Shown here: one piece after another, positions 1-8,151 of the stretch
How the letters are laid out: the number at the start of each line of letters is the position of its first letter
Position numbering within the stretch: the first letter of the stretch is position 1
Assembly: GCF_000934755.1 (NCBI RefSeq)
Contig: NZ_JYNP01000052.1
Span: forward strand, 1-39,041
Source of the DNA: Desulfonatronovibrio magnus
Lineage (GTDB): Bacteria > Desulfobacterota > Desulfovibrionia > Desulfovibrionales > Desulfonatronovibrionaceae
Reading direction: 5' to 3'
Length of the DNA: 39,041 nt
Made by a program: the position numbers and the translations under genes
Notes under the pieces: generated by a model
Databases searched by the model: none
What the model was told of the DNA's origin: nothing
What the model saw: the letters and a program-made list of their open reading frames with translations, nothing else

Positions 1-206
1 GCCTCAAGTTTTTCTTTAGAGGACCAATCCTGGGGACGTTTTTCATGTTTAGCCATCGTGGTACTTCCTGGGTGCTGGATTGTTTTAAGCCAGTATCGCA
101 TGGTAGACGCAGGTACTCCCATATCTTTGGCGACCTGAGCTTGAGAATTAGAACCTGTAAGTACCATTTTGACTACATTTTCCTTAAAATGCAAAGAGTA
201 AGACAT
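1..206 (-). CDS. Transposase N-terminal fragment (helix-turn-helix, IS3 OrfA-like), cut by the window edge
   Basis: Reading the minus strand from ATG at 206 gives a 68-residue open fragment beginning MSYSLHFKENVVKMVLTGSN and still open at base 1. The pattern (basic start, 'FKENVVKMVL', then 'QAQVAKDMGVPASTMRYWLK') is the N-terminal helix-turn-helix of IS3-family OrfA-like transposases, which binds the element ends. A good ribosome site (GGCAGGAGT, about 7 nt upstream) precedes the ATG. The rest of the gene lies outside the window, so the family and intactness cannot be decided. The call rests on motif resemblance only. Confidence 0.6.
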   Translation of the reverse strand, partial: MSYSLHFKENVVKMVLTGSNSQAQVAKDMGVPASTMRYWLKTIQHPGSTTMAKHEKRPQDWSSKEKLE

Positions 207-262
207 TGAAATAACTCCTGCCCCTTGTGATATTAAAAATAGGATGAAAGAGATATTTGGCT

Positions 263-296
263 CCAAGAGGAGGCCCCCCGGGGGGCCTCCTCTTGG
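263..296. repeat. 34-bp perfect palindrome (17-bp arms)
   Basis: Bases 263-279 are the exact reverse complement of 280-296 with no spacer; the centre is C6G6. It sits about 60 bp upstream of the transposase start. There is no T-run on either side, so a classical rho-independent terminator is unlikely. A hairpin or cruciform near an insertion-sequence end, or a bidirectional transcription barrier, are alternatives. The rest of 207-457 shows nothing else recognisable. Confidence 0.8.
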
Positions 297-457
297 CCCT
301 CCCTCAAAATTCATCCAAGGCGACATCTATCCTGACACATGGGGCTTGTTTGTTCAACGGAACCGTCAACGGTCAAACATCGCTGGCAGAAGAGTCAACT
401 TAATCTACCTGATTCACGCATATCCTCAAAATGAGCATTGAAGGAATCTAATACACA

Positions 458-1385
458 CTACTCAGCAGACGGTTTAGTCATACGTGACTTATTTCGAGCG
501 TTCGAATATACACTCAGGGCAGTAACAGTGACCAAAATCAGTCCCATGCCGAAAATCTGCGGGGAGGCCAGGGTTTCATTTAAAATCAGAACCCCGAATA
601 GAGAAGCAGTGGCTGGCTCGACCATCGCCACAATAGATGCTACAGTCGGTGTGGTATGTTTCAGGCCGATGATATAGAGAATAAACGACAAGCCGGTGCC
701 AAACAGCCCCAAGGCCACGAACAGCGGCCAACTCGGAGCTTTCAGCACTGCCAGGGCTTGATCGGCATCGCTTAGCCACATAAGTATTACTGTGAGTACA
801 GCTAAGGCTATCACAAGGATCCCTTGCGGGCTGCCGTGGGGAGCAGCATACTTAAATCCGAAGATGAATACCGCATAGGACAGGCCGGAAAGCAGCCCGG
901 CAGCGGCGGCGATGGGTGTAACCTCTCCCGCTCCGCCCTTGTAAATGCCTGTGAGCAACACCACTCCAAACATCACCATAGCGATAGCAGCCCACTTGAA
1001 CAGAGCCGGTTTTTCAAGCTTAAGTGTGAAGGACAGGAGATAGACGAACACCGGGGCACAGTACATCAGGGTCACCGCAACCGCGACACTGCCCTCTGCG
1101 ATGCTTATTAAATAAAATGCCAGGTTGCCAGCTACGCCCACACCGGCAATCGTAGACCAGAACCACAGTCGGCCACTTGTTAGACCGCTGCCGTGCGGAC
1201 GAATCGATAGCCATACAATAACGAACAAAAACCCGATGGCACCCCAGTAGAATGACACCACAACCGGATCCCAGCCCTGGGCCGTAAGAATGCCGGCAAT
1301 CCCGCCGGACAGTCCCCAGCATAGTGCTGCAAGTGCTACGAAAGTCGTACTGAGCAGACCATTCTGTTTGATAAAAAAACCTCAT
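458..1385 (-). CDS. EamA/DMT-family transporter, N-terminus out of frame at a T7 run
   Basis: The frame 458-1261 encodes about ten hydrophobic segments typical of the drug/metabolite transporter (EamA) superfamily of inner-membrane permeases; the substrate is unknown. Its only in-frame start is an internal GTG at 1261 or 1264. The same frame remains open upstream and reads NGLLSTTFVALAALCWGLSG, exactly the expected first membrane helix, until a TGA at about 1384. The ATG at 1385 is one frame off: ATG-AGG followed by seven T residues. With six T's it would read MRFFIKQNGLLSTTF and join the transporter frame. So the gene is frameshifted, mis-sequenced, or read by slippage on the homopolymer. 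The ATG overlaps by one base (TAATG) the stop of an upstream short reading frame. Confidence 0.75.
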
Positions 1386-1705
1386 TAGCAGCCATGGAAA
1401 GGTGAGTGATCGCCCTTGGTCTTAACCCAGCCAAGGATGATCCCACGGGTTCCTGTTCGCTCAAGGGGGTAGATTTTCAACACAATGGAGCCCTGTCTGC
1501 TTCCCTTGCTCTGCCAACCCTTGTTGTCCAGGAAGGGGACTACAGAGTTGGTTCGTTGGGGGGCAACGCCCGCCATTACTTTGAAGGACTGGCAGGTGGT
1601 TCCTGATTTCTGTCCTTTCATTGCAGTTACTGAGTTCATGACTGACCGGAAACAACCATATCTGGTGCACAATTGGTTTAATGTCTGTTGATTGAAAAGA
1701 TTCAT
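1385..1705 (-). other. Unrecognised short reading frame upstream of the transporter
   Basis: A 106-codon minus-strand frame ends in TAA that overlaps the transporter ATG (TAATG). It is basic and contains no family signature I recognise. There is no convincing ribosome site, and its first ATG falls inside the hairpin at 1695-1735. It could be a small coupled gene or chance. Without it, 1386-1749 contains only the terminator described next. Confidence 0.2.
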
Positions 1706-1735
1706 CCGAAAGCGTTGCCCCCGGATGAATCTTTT
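1695..1735 (-). terminator. Rho-independent terminator, probably bidirectional
   Basis: A 14-bp perfect stem (1695-1708 with 1722-1735) encloses a 13-nt loop. It is followed by T-rich sequence on both strands (TTTTTTCG on plus, TTTTCAAT on minus). It lies just past the stop of the PHP-protein gene at 1750 and probably ends that transcript. Confidence 0.7.
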
Positions 1736-1749
1736 TTCGTCGCAGTTGA

Positions 1750-4074
1750 TTACATTTTTTTAACCCAGATAGGATTGGTCAAAGCCTTATTTCCTTCCTT
1801 ATCTTCAATGACCAGGGCATACCAGGTATCTTTCTCAGGATTTAAGTCAAAAGATAGTATTTTGCTTTGACTGCCGTCTAAGTTCTCCTGCAGTACATAG
1901 CCTTCAATTTCGCCTTCATCATTGAAACCTGCCCCTTCAGACACTACAGTCACTTTTTCCAGACCATTCACTGAAAAGGCTTCAAACCTGAAAGCAAAGG
2001 TGTCTGAACTCAGCTGAACAGTATTTCCAAAATCATGCTCAGGGTATACAAGTGGACCCTGTGATGTATAGGAACGTCCACTTTTCAGGGACTTGTAATA
2101 CTTTTCCAGAGTAAAGTCACCGTCAATTCCGGCATAAGTTCTCAGGTTGCCTGAAGAATATCTCCACACATCGTGAACATCACTTCCACCTGCCAGGTAA
2201 TATCTCTGGTTATTGCTCCAGAAGTCCCATGCTCTTTGGGTAGCTTTCCGGTTGTCTGATGCAGAGATAGCACCATTGAGTTCAATGAGGTCAAAGTCAG
2301 GATCCCATCCTCCAGGAGCCATGTCCTGTTCCAGACTGTGGAAATACCCGTATGTAATGTATGGGTGCGCAATCATTACCAGTGCATCCATTTCTCTGGC
2401 TCTGGCAAATATTTCACTTACACTTCCTGCCGGGTCAATACTGACATCACTTCCGTTCAAGGGAAGGGGAAAGACATTAATATGACCCCAGTTGGGGGAA
2501 ACTTCAATTCCTGAAATAAAAGGTACATTTCTTGACTGAGCAAGATTCTCAATTTCCAGATTGTTGGCTATGGAGTCATGATCACTTACAAATACAATAT
2601 CCAGACCACTGGCCAGCTGTGATCTGACCATATATTCAGGAGGCGTGACACCGTCCAGAATATCTGAATGATGGTGAAGATCAGTTGAGTACCAGCCTCT
2701 TTGTGCGGGATCAATGTCAATGGAGACAGACTGGGTAATGCTGTGATTGCCTTCCGGCTCTACAGTCATACTCACCTGCTCACCTTTGGAAATGAAACCA
2801 GCACCGTGTGAAACTGTAAACTCATATTCCCCTGGAGCAACCACAAAATCAGCAACTCCGAGGCTATCCAGTTTGGTAAAAAAAGTGCTTGCGCCAACAT
2901 ACTCAACCAGTATTTCCGGACCCTGCGTCACCTCAATCCGGGCGTCAACAGGTGTATTATCTGCCTTGTCAGTTACTTTGACCGTAACATTACCGCCTTT
3001 TTGCATATCACTGAAGTTCATCTCGATTTTTTCATCGTTTCTGACAGCTGCTGTCTGAACAGATGTCAGAGAATAGCCCTTGGCCACAGCGTGAACCTGG
3101 TATTCACCAGCAGGCAGCGGTATTTCGTAGACTCCATTGTCACCAACGGTCCAGGCGTAGAGAAGATTTTCCCCACAAGGCGTGGCCTTTTCAAAAATGA
3201 CAACCGGCTTGTCAATGATGTTGCCATCAGTTGTTTTGACCATTCCGGATACTTTTCCAAAGTTTTGGTCCTTGATATCCAGGTTCTTATTCATGACCTG
3301 AGCAGTGCTTCCAATATCCTCGAACTGAATCCAGGCTTCTAAGGTTACACTGTCCCCGGGCTTCATGGTTTTGCTCTGATAGAGATCGCGCCATCCTGTT
3401 CCCCAGGCAAAGTCGGTAAAGCCTGGATAATGCAGGGCCATGGCAAAATTTTCATCATAACCTAATACAAAGTCGCCAAACCAGTCCTCGCCAACCTGAC
3501 CATATCCTCGCTCAGTCGTGCCCCATGGGCCGAACATATATCCGCTAAGAGTGCACAGGGAATAGCCGGCCAGCAAATCTTCGTATGTCTTTTCTCCCTC
3601 ATTGGTCATCTCGGTGGAAACCATGAGGACTGTGCTGCCTGATTCAACAATATAAGTTGTAATCAGGGCTATATCCTCATCATAATCTCTTTTTATCTGG
3701 ATGACAGCCTTTTCAGGGGTATGGCTGACTATGCTCACTTCCTGATAGCTGCTTGGCCACGCAGACCAGCCATGGGGCAAAAAATCAATTAGTGCTGTTC
3801 TGTTATCGGTCCACTCTCCATCAACAAATATTGCAGAATCAACAATGGATCCATGGGGAACTCCCCAGGGTGGCGTGGTACCTACGGCAAAGGATATTTT
3901 GTAGAACTCATTGGATACTGTCAGGTCTTCTTCGTGAAGAGCAATGCCGTTAACAATATCTGTTGGACCGATTTTAATGCTGACACCCTGGGGTGCTGTT
4001 CCAGCCTGAGCAAAACCAAATCCCGCTGTAAGAAAAAAAATGAACATTAAGAAAATGTTGAAAAAATATCGCAC
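1750..4074 (-). CDS. Secreted CehA/McbA-family PHP-domain metallohydrolase
   Basis: A 774-residue protein with a signal peptide (VRYFFNIFLMFIFFLTAGFG, then FAQA), so it is exported. After an N-terminal beta-rich region come carboxypeptidase-regulatory-like/Ig-like segments (roughly 275-460). The PHP metal-binding domain follows from about 465: LHHHSD (about 465), FVSDHDS (about 498), GIEVSPNWGHINVFPL (about 520), MIAHPYI (about 566) and GGSDVHD (about 628). These are the metal ligands of CehA/McbA hydrolases, known for ester and phosphoester cleavage; the substrate here is unknown. I chose the GTG at 4074 rather than an ATG at 4158 because AGAGAGG lies 5 nt upstream and the signal peptide then begins correctly. 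The gene is alone, with a terminator behind it. Confidence 0.85.
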   Translation of the reverse strand: MRYFFNIFLMFIFFLTAGFGFAQAGTAPQGVSIKIGPTDIVNGIALHEEDLTVSNEFYKISFAVGTTPPWGVPHGSIVDSAIFVDGEWTDNRTALIDFLPHGWSAWPSSYQEVSIVSHTPEKAVIQIKRDYDEDIALITTYIVESGSTVLMVSTEMTNEGEKTYEDLLAGYSLCTLSGYMFGPWGTTERGYGQVGEDWFGDFVLGYDENFAMALHYPGFTDFAWGTGWRDLYQSKTMKPGDSVTLEAWIQFEDIGSTAQVMNKNLDIKDQNFGKVSGMVKTTDGNIIDKPVVIFEKATPCGENLLYAWTVGDNGVYEIPLPAGEYQVHAVAKGYSLTSVQTAAVRNDEKIEMNFSDMQKGGNVTVKVTDKADNTPVDARIEVTQGPEILVEYVGASTFFTKLDSLGVADFVVAPGEYEFTVSHGAGFISKGEQVSMTVEPEGNHSITQSVSIDIDPAQRGWYSTDLHHHSDILDGVTPPEYMVRSQLASGLDIVFVSDHDSIANNLEIENLAQSRNVPFISGIEVSPNWGHINVFPLPLNGSDVSIDPAGSVSEIFARAREMDALVMIAHPYITYGYFHSLEQDMAPGGWDPDFDLIELNGAISASDNRKATQRAWDFWSNNQRYYLAGGSDVHDVWRYSSGNLRTYAGIDGDFTLEKYYKSLKSGRSYTSQGPLVYPEHDFGNTVQLSSDTFAFRFEAFSVNGLEKVTVVSEGAGFNDEGEIEGYVLQENLDGSQSKILSFDLNPEKDTWYALVIEDKEGNKALTNPIWVKKM

Positions 4075-4106
4075 ATTTACCTCTCTGGTTAAAATTAATA
4101 AAAATC

Positions 4107-4286
4107 GTATCTGTTTAGCGCTTTTAAGGAAAGCAGGGACAGGCACTCCGGGACCCACTTGATCATCAATTTGTGCTCAAAATGACTCATTTTTGGGACA
4201 AGAGGGTCCCGGAAGAGCCAGTCCCCCTCCGGGCTGTATGCCTCCGGGCAGGAAGCCGTGCCACATCCAAAGCGCTAAACAGATAC
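4107..4286. repeat. Inverted-repeat-bounded element (18-bp perfect arms)
   Basis: Bases 4107-4124 are the exact reverse complement of 4269-4286. Between the arms is a mosaic of dispersed-repeat pieces: an inner inverted repeat CCGGGACCC/GGGTCCCGG, and a module (AGTCCCCCTCCGGGCTGTA...) shared with copies near 11.2 and 27.8 kb. It resembles a miniature transposable or repeat-in-repeat element. It lies in the gene-free stretch 4075-4407 and is the main content there. Confidence 0.6.
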
Positions 4287-4368
4287 TAAAAATCAAATCT
4301 TGACCTGTAAGTTAGCCTCGCTGCTGCAAAGTCTTATAAAAGCCCTCCTTTGTTTATGCGTAAAATCC

Positions 4369-4412
4369 TTTAACAGCCTGTTGAAAAAGTCCTTATTGAA
4401 CGGCCTGTTAAA
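4369..4412 (-). terminator. Hairpin overlapping the AOR stop codon, possible terminator
   Basis: On the minus strand TTTAACAGGCC pairs with AGGCTGTTAAA around a 22-nt loop, followed by GGATTTTACG. The stem includes the AOR stop codon (TAA, 4410-4408). The downstream T-run is short, so termination is only likely. The motif resembles a widespread genomic hairpin repeat. Confidence 0.4.
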
Positions 4413-6258
4413 GCTTAAATTTCTTTTCCAGCCTGACCCCAGTTCTTTGCAAAGTTTCTAAGGAAGGACTGCCATTTTCATCCCAGCCTCTGATCTGGTA
4501 ATAATCCTTAAGCAGATATTTCATGTCATCCTCTGTAATGTGGTGTCCTTTATGCGGGCCGCTGGGCAGTGGTTCTTCCACAAAACGCTGGGGCAGTCTT
4601 TCATCCCTTATGTCCATTCCTTCTCTTAAGTTAAAAATCCGGGTTACATTCCAGATCCTCTCGCCAAGTTCATCAAAAAATGATGCCTGTATATCACTGC
4701 CTGTTGCAGCGTTTAAGAGCAAAGCATAAGTTTCAGGGCTTACCCCCATGGCTCCAAAGTCGCATTTCACCAGACAATCAGTTCCAGCGAGATAATTCTG
4801 CAGAGAAAAGACCAGCTCGGCCTTGCCTTCCAGCTCCAGGGCCTTGACCGGCTTTCCTTTCCATTCCATACCTGTGGATTCATATCCTGCTGGAAATCCT
4901 CGCTGATGACAGGCTCCTCTATCAGCAGTCATATAGGCCAGGCCCATACCTGGAGTGCCTCTGGGTCCCCAGGCAGGCATTTCCATGCCTTTGACATGAA
5001 TAGCCAGGTGTTCAGCCTCTGGACCAAGCTCCTGGGCAGCACGTTTCACCCCTTGGGAAAGCAGTCTCCCGAGATGACCTTTTCCAAAGGCAATCATTTC
5101 AATCAAATCAGCTGCAGCTTTGGCATTGCCGAATTCCAGTTTCAGATCATCTTTAGATTCGATGAGTCCTTTTTCAGCTGCTTCAAAAGCAAAACTTATG
5201 CATGCCCCGGCTGATATGGTATCTACACCCAGCTCATCGCAAAGCCGGTTTAAGTGGGCTACAGCCCTGGGATCTCCTATTTCAAGGTTGGTTCCCAGCA
5301 TGGCTGCAGTCTCATACTCCACAATATCGGTTACAAAAGAAGCATATCTCCCGGTTCGGACAGCTCCCATCTGAGAGCAGGCTATGGGACAGCCGAAACA
5401 GGCAGATCTGGAAAGCCAGAGTTTTTGGGATTGTCCCTTGTCTCCAAGTTTTGCAGCCAGGGGGGAAGTGCCATCGGAAAAGTTTCTGGATGGAATCAAA
5501 CCTGTTTCATTGGCAAATTCAACCGACCCGGCAGTACCTGTAGCCATGAGCCCCTGACAATCCAGACTGTCATAGATCTCTTTGTTAGCCCTGCTTAAAG
5601 CCAGGTTGAACTTTTTGTGGTCATGGATTTTGACCAGTTTGTTACCTTTGAGAGCTATGGCCTTGAGATTTTTTGAGCCCATAACAGCGCCTGCTCCGCC
5701 GCGTCCTGCCTGTCGGTTGGTTTCACAGCAGATCAGGGCAAAAGGAACCTGGTTTTCTCCGGCAGGTCCTATGGTGGCAATTTTAAAATTATCATCACCC
5801 AGTTTGGCCTTGATGCTCTGATTGCTTTTAATGGCATCCTGTCCCCAGATATCATGGGCTGGCACTAAACCTGGGCCGTTATGATCAATCTGAAGAAAAA
5901 CCGGATCAGGCGACTTTCCGGTAAATATCAGGGCATCATACCCGGCATACTTTATTTCCGGACCAAAATAGCCGCCAAAATATGAGTCCAGAAATGTATT
6001 GGTTAGGGGGGACTTGGTGACTACGCAGGCCCTCATGGCCGGAGCCAGGGTTGCAGTCAAAGGACCGGTCAGAAACATAAGTGCGTTTTCAGGGCCGAGG
6101 GGATCAGCTTTTTCCGGAACAATATCCAGAAGCATTCTGGCTCCCCAGCCTTTGCCACCAAGATAGTCATCAAACATCCAGGCAGGCGGCTCGAAAGCAT
6201 TAAAACTTCCCCTGCTCAGTTCTATATGCAGTATCTGGTTCATATATGATTGTGCCAT
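4408..6258 (-). CDS. Tungsten-type aldehyde:ferredoxin oxidoreductase (AOR family)
   Basis: About 616 residues, the usual AOR length. The N-terminal domain carries the tungstopterin-binding signature (YLGGKGWGARMLLD, then GPLTATLAPAMRACVVTKSP and SYFGGYFGPEIKYAGYDALI). The [4Fe-4S] ligands follow (ACFGCPIACS, then the distal DCLVKCDFG). The family oxidises aldehydes to acids, or reduces acids, with ferredoxin-level electrons; the exact substrate cannot be read from sequence. I chose ATG 6258 because GGAGAG stands 4 nt upstream and the protein then begins MAQSYMNQILHIEL, the normal AOR start. It begins one base after the stop of the polyferredoxin gene at 6260, so the two are co-translated and are likely an enzyme/electron-carrier pair. 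Confidence 0.9.
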   Translation of the reverse strand: MAQSYMNQILHIELSRGSFNAFEPPAWMFDDYLGGKGWGARMLLDIVPEKADPLGPENALMFLTGPLTATLAPAMRACVVTKSPLTNTFLDSYFGGYFGPEIKYAGYDALIFTGKSPDPVFLQIDHNGPGLVPAHDIWGQDAIKSNQSIKAKLGDDNFKIATIGPAGENQVPFALICCETNRQAGRGGAGAVMGSKNLKAIALKGNKLVKIHDHKKFNLALSRANKEIYDSLDCQGLMATGTAGSVEFANETGLIPSRNFSDGTSPLAAKLGDKGQSQKLWLSRSACFGCPIACSQMGAVRTGRYASFVTDIVEYETAAMLGTNLEIGDPRAVAHLNRLCDELGVDTISAGACISFAFEAAEKGLIESKDDLKLEFGNAKAAADLIEMIAFGKGHLGRLLSQGVKRAAQELGPEAEHLAIHVKGMEMPAWGPRGTPGMGLAYMTADRGACHQRGFPAGYESTGMEWKGKPVKALELEGKAELVFSLQNYLAGTDCLVKCDFGAMGVSPETYALLLNAATGSDIQASFFDELGERIWNVTRIFNLREGMDIRDERLPQRFVEEPLPSGPHKGHHITEDDMKYLLKDYYQIRGWDENGSPSLETLQRTGVRLEKKFKL

Positions 6259-6259
6259 C

Positions 6260-6703
6260 TTACTCTCCACTTTGCCTGTTTTCTTGTCCAAGTTCCAGGG
6301 CTCCAAAAGGACAGACCTGAACACATTGCGGGTTGCCCTGACACAAGTCACACTTATAGGCCTTCTGGGTTTCCAGATCCCTGTGGATTACTCCAAGAGG
6401 ACAGTATTGACTGCACAGCCTGCAGGAGATGCACTTTTTTTGATCAATAACTACAGCCTGTGTCTGTTCATCTCTATAAATGGCCTTTACCGGACAGACC
6501 TTCATGCACATGGCATTCCGGCACTGCTGACACACTACAGGGATATGAGCCAGATTTTCCCATAAATGCCTTATAATCAGCATCCCCTTATTGGGATTGT
6601 ATCCTCCGAACACATGCATGGAACATGCAGTTTTGCATAATGCACAGCCTGTACAAAGATCAAAGTGGGTACGAATGAATACTTGTGGTTTTGTTTGTTC
6701 CAT
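6260..6703 (-). CDS. Four-cluster [4Fe-4S] polyferredoxin, AOR electron-transfer subunit
   Basis: A 147-residue protein with sixteen cysteines in four complete cluster motifs: CX2CX2CX3C (CTGCALCKTAC), CX2CX4CX3CP (CQQCRNAMCMKVCP), CX2CX2CX3CP (CISCRLCSQYCP) and CX2CX5CX3CP (CDLCQGNPQCVQVCP). This is the DmsB/NrfC/YdhY layout of a four-cluster electron-wire subunit. Start ATG 6703 is preceded by GCAGGAAAATC. An upstream in-frame ATG at 6742 has no ribosome site. Only one base separates its stop from the AOR start, so it is the obvious redox partner of that enzyme. It is cytoplasmic by absence of a signal peptide. Confidence 0.88.
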   Translation of the reverse strand: MEQTKPQVFIRTHFDLCTGCALCKTACSMHVFGGYNPNKGMLIIRHLWENLAHIPVVCQQCRNAMCMKVCPVKAIYRDEQTQAVVIDQKKCISCRLCSQYCPLGVIHRDLETQKAYKCDLCQGNPQCVQVCPFGALELGQENRQSGE

Positions 6704-6791
6704 GATTTTCCTGCAAAAAGTCGGGAAAAAATTATTCAGCAAAAAACATCTCCATAACTCTTTGTCTTTACTGACTCCTGACCCCTGCCTG

Positions 6792-6841
6792 CCCGGTTAA
6801 ACAAATCCGAAGGATTTCCTGCAAAGCAGGGTTTAACAGGG
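6792..6841. repeat. Three-way-junction element 1
   Basis: An outer stem GTTAAAC/GTTTAAC (6796-6802 with 6831-6837) encloses two abutting hairpins: AAATCC-GAA-GGATTT (6803-6817) and CCTGC-AAA-GCAGG (6818-6830). There is no unpaired base at the junction. CCC/GGG (6792-6794, 6839-6841) extends the outer stem past one G-A mismatch. Element 2, five bases downstream, repeats the architecture with different sequence. Confidence 0.8.
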
Positions 6842-6845
6842 CCTG

Positions 6846-6898
6846 CCCCGTGAAACAGCCCGCAGGGCTCCCTGTCGAAGACAGGGGTTTCACTGGGG
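6846..6898. repeat. Three-way-junction element 2
   Basis: An outer stem GTGAAAC/GTTTCAC (6850-6856 with 6887-6893) encloses AGCCC-GCA-GGGCT (6857-6869) and CCCTGTC-GAA-GACAGGG (6870-6886), again with zero unpaired junction bases and 3-nt loops. CCC(C)/GGGG extends the outer stem past one unpaired T. Compared with element 1 the arms differ but pairing is preserved, which points to selection on structure. Confidence 0.8.
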
Positions 6899-6912
6899 AC
6901 ACCTGACTGCTG

Positions 6913-6939
6913 TGGCTGCAAAAATATTTTTTGCAGCCA
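6913..6939. repeat. Perfect inverted repeat (12-bp arms)
   Basis: TGGCTGCAAAAA (6913-6924) pairs with TTTTTGCAGCCA (6928-6939) around a 3-nt loop. It has A/T tracts inside the stem but no downstream T-run. It may be part of the same structured cluster as the two three-way-junction elements, or a second hairpin behind the choline-binding-protein gene. Confidence 0.55.
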
Positions 6940-6961
6940 AATCTTCCATGCAGGGCTCTTG

Positions 6962-7011
6962 AAAAAAATAATCCAAGGGCTAATGCCTGAGCAGACACCA
7001 GCCCCTGGATT
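6962..7011 (-). terminator. Rho-independent terminator of the choline operon
   Basis: On the minus strand AATCCAGGGGCT (7011-7000) pairs with AGCCCTTGGATT (6981-6970), with one G-U wobble. A run ATTTTTTTC follows. It starts about 15 bp after the choline-binding-protein stop codon. Confidence 0.7.
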
Positions 7012-7025
7012 GAACTTAGTTTTTT

Positions 7026-7970
7026 TTACTGATTTAATGCAGCTTCAAATACCGGCAGTGCAGGCTGACCATCAGCTGTAGTTATGCCTTCAAGCCATCC
7101 CTGGTATACTTCGGGATTATTTCTGAGCCATACCAGCCCGGCATCCAGATGTTCCATGGTATTGTCTTCATGAAGCATAGTCATGGCTTCATTGACCATA
7201 TCAATGGGAACCAGATAGTTTTCCAGGAAGCTGTTTACCATGGGATGATCATCAGCAAAGCCATTCCTAACGTTAATATAGACTGTAGCAGTACCGTCAT
7301 TTTCTCCAAAAGTAGTTTCATCACTGCCCTTCAGATATTCCATATCAATAATATTGTTCATCCAGTGCGGTGACCAGCCCAGAAAAACGATCCATTGATT
7401 GTTTCTGGTATAACTCTGAACCTGTGAAAGCATCCCTGTCTCACTGGAAGGAATTATGTCAAAATCCCCAAGGCCGAACATGTTTTCTGCAATCATCATT
7501 TCAATGACTTCATTGCCGTCATTACCTTCTTCAATGCCGTAGATCTTATAATCCAGCTTGTCTGCAAATTTGGCAATATCTTCAAAGTGCTGCAATCCGC
7601 CTTCATATACATAACGAGGTACTGCCAGGGTGTACTTTGCGTTTTCCATAATGGGGTCCATCTGAATAACCCTGCCGCTTTCAAAATGAGGGGTGGCAAT
7701 ACCGCTCATGGTAGGCATCCAATTACCCAGGAATACATCCGCTTCGTCAGTTGCCAGGGCCTGGTAGGCAATGGGCACGGACAGCATCATGCTCGAGGCT
7801 CTATACCCAAGATTATCAAGAATAAATTCAGCAACTTCAGTTTTAACTGTTACACAGGTCCAGGGAACATATACAAAGCGAACTTCCTTGGATGCAAAAG
7901 CCTTGGATCCCATTATTATTGTCAGTAAAAAAAATACCATTACCATTAGTCTCATCAGTCGTTTTTCCAT
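7026..7970 (-). CDS. choX: Choline/betaine ABC transporter substrate-binding protein (ChoX/OpuAC family)
   Basis: 314 residues with an N-terminal signal peptide (hydrophobic 6-22, cleavage near FASKEV). The body fits the periplasmic quaternary-amine-binding OpuAC fold and particularly ChoX: VFLGNWMPTM, KIYGIEEGNDGNEVIEMM, SSETGMLSQV, IVFLGWSPHWMN and a C-terminal WLRNNPEVYQGWLEG. The tryptophans in these motifs supply the aromatic cage for trimethylammonium ligands in the family. Its ribosome site is AAGGAG, 8 nt before ATG. The ATPase and permease are not in the window, so it must use components encoded elsewhere. It follows betA by 181 bp containing a dispersed repeat. Choline rather than glycine betaine is inferred from the betA linkage and the ChoX-like motifs. 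Confidence 0.8.
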   Translation of the reverse strand: MEKRLMRLMVMVFFLLTIIMGSKAFASKEVRFVYVPWTCVTVKTEVAEFILDNLGYRASSMMLSVPIAYQALATDEADVFLGNWMPTMSGIATPHFESGRVIQMDPIMENAKYTLAVPRYVYEGGLQHFEDIAKFADKLDYKIYGIEEGNDGNEVIEMMIAENMFGLGDFDIIPSSETGMLSQVQSYTRNNQWIVFLGWSPHWMNNIIDMEYLKGSDETTFGENDGTATVYINVRNGFADDHPMVNSFLENYLVPIDMVNEAMTMLHEDNTMEHLDAGLVWLRNNPEVYQGWLEGITTADGQPALPVFEAALNQ

Positions 7971-8040
7971 TTTTAAACTCCTTGTTATCTGGTTAAAAAT
8001 AAGTTTGGCCCTGTGTCGTCCTGGTGGGACGCTTCAAAAA

Positions 8041-8140
8041 AAACTGGACCCCGAATCAAGTTCGGGGTGACGGTTAAAGAAAGTACTTACTCATTTCCGT
8101 CATTCCGGCGAAAGCCGGAATCCAGGTTTTGATGGGTGTA
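8041..8140 (+). repeat. Dispersed repeat R2 copy 1 (hairpin pair), between betA and choX
   Basis: It contains CCCCGAA-TCAAG-TTCGGGG and TTCCGGC-GAAA-GCCGGAA stems. An approximately 100-bp copy in reverse orientation occurs at 23331-23432. It is a REP-like intergenic repeat of a type common in many bacterial chromosomes. Confidence 0.75.
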
Positions 8141-8151
8141 ATTTACTTGCG

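Noticed and set aside
244-441. 65-aa frame RRPPGGPPLGPP
   Set aside because: Created by the 34-bp palindrome; no ribosome site or domain.
1020-1385. Separate 121-aa gene on the minus strand starting MRFFYQTEW
   Set aside because: It is the out-of-frame start of the EamA transporter; its downstream part overlaps the true transporter frame and has no family features.
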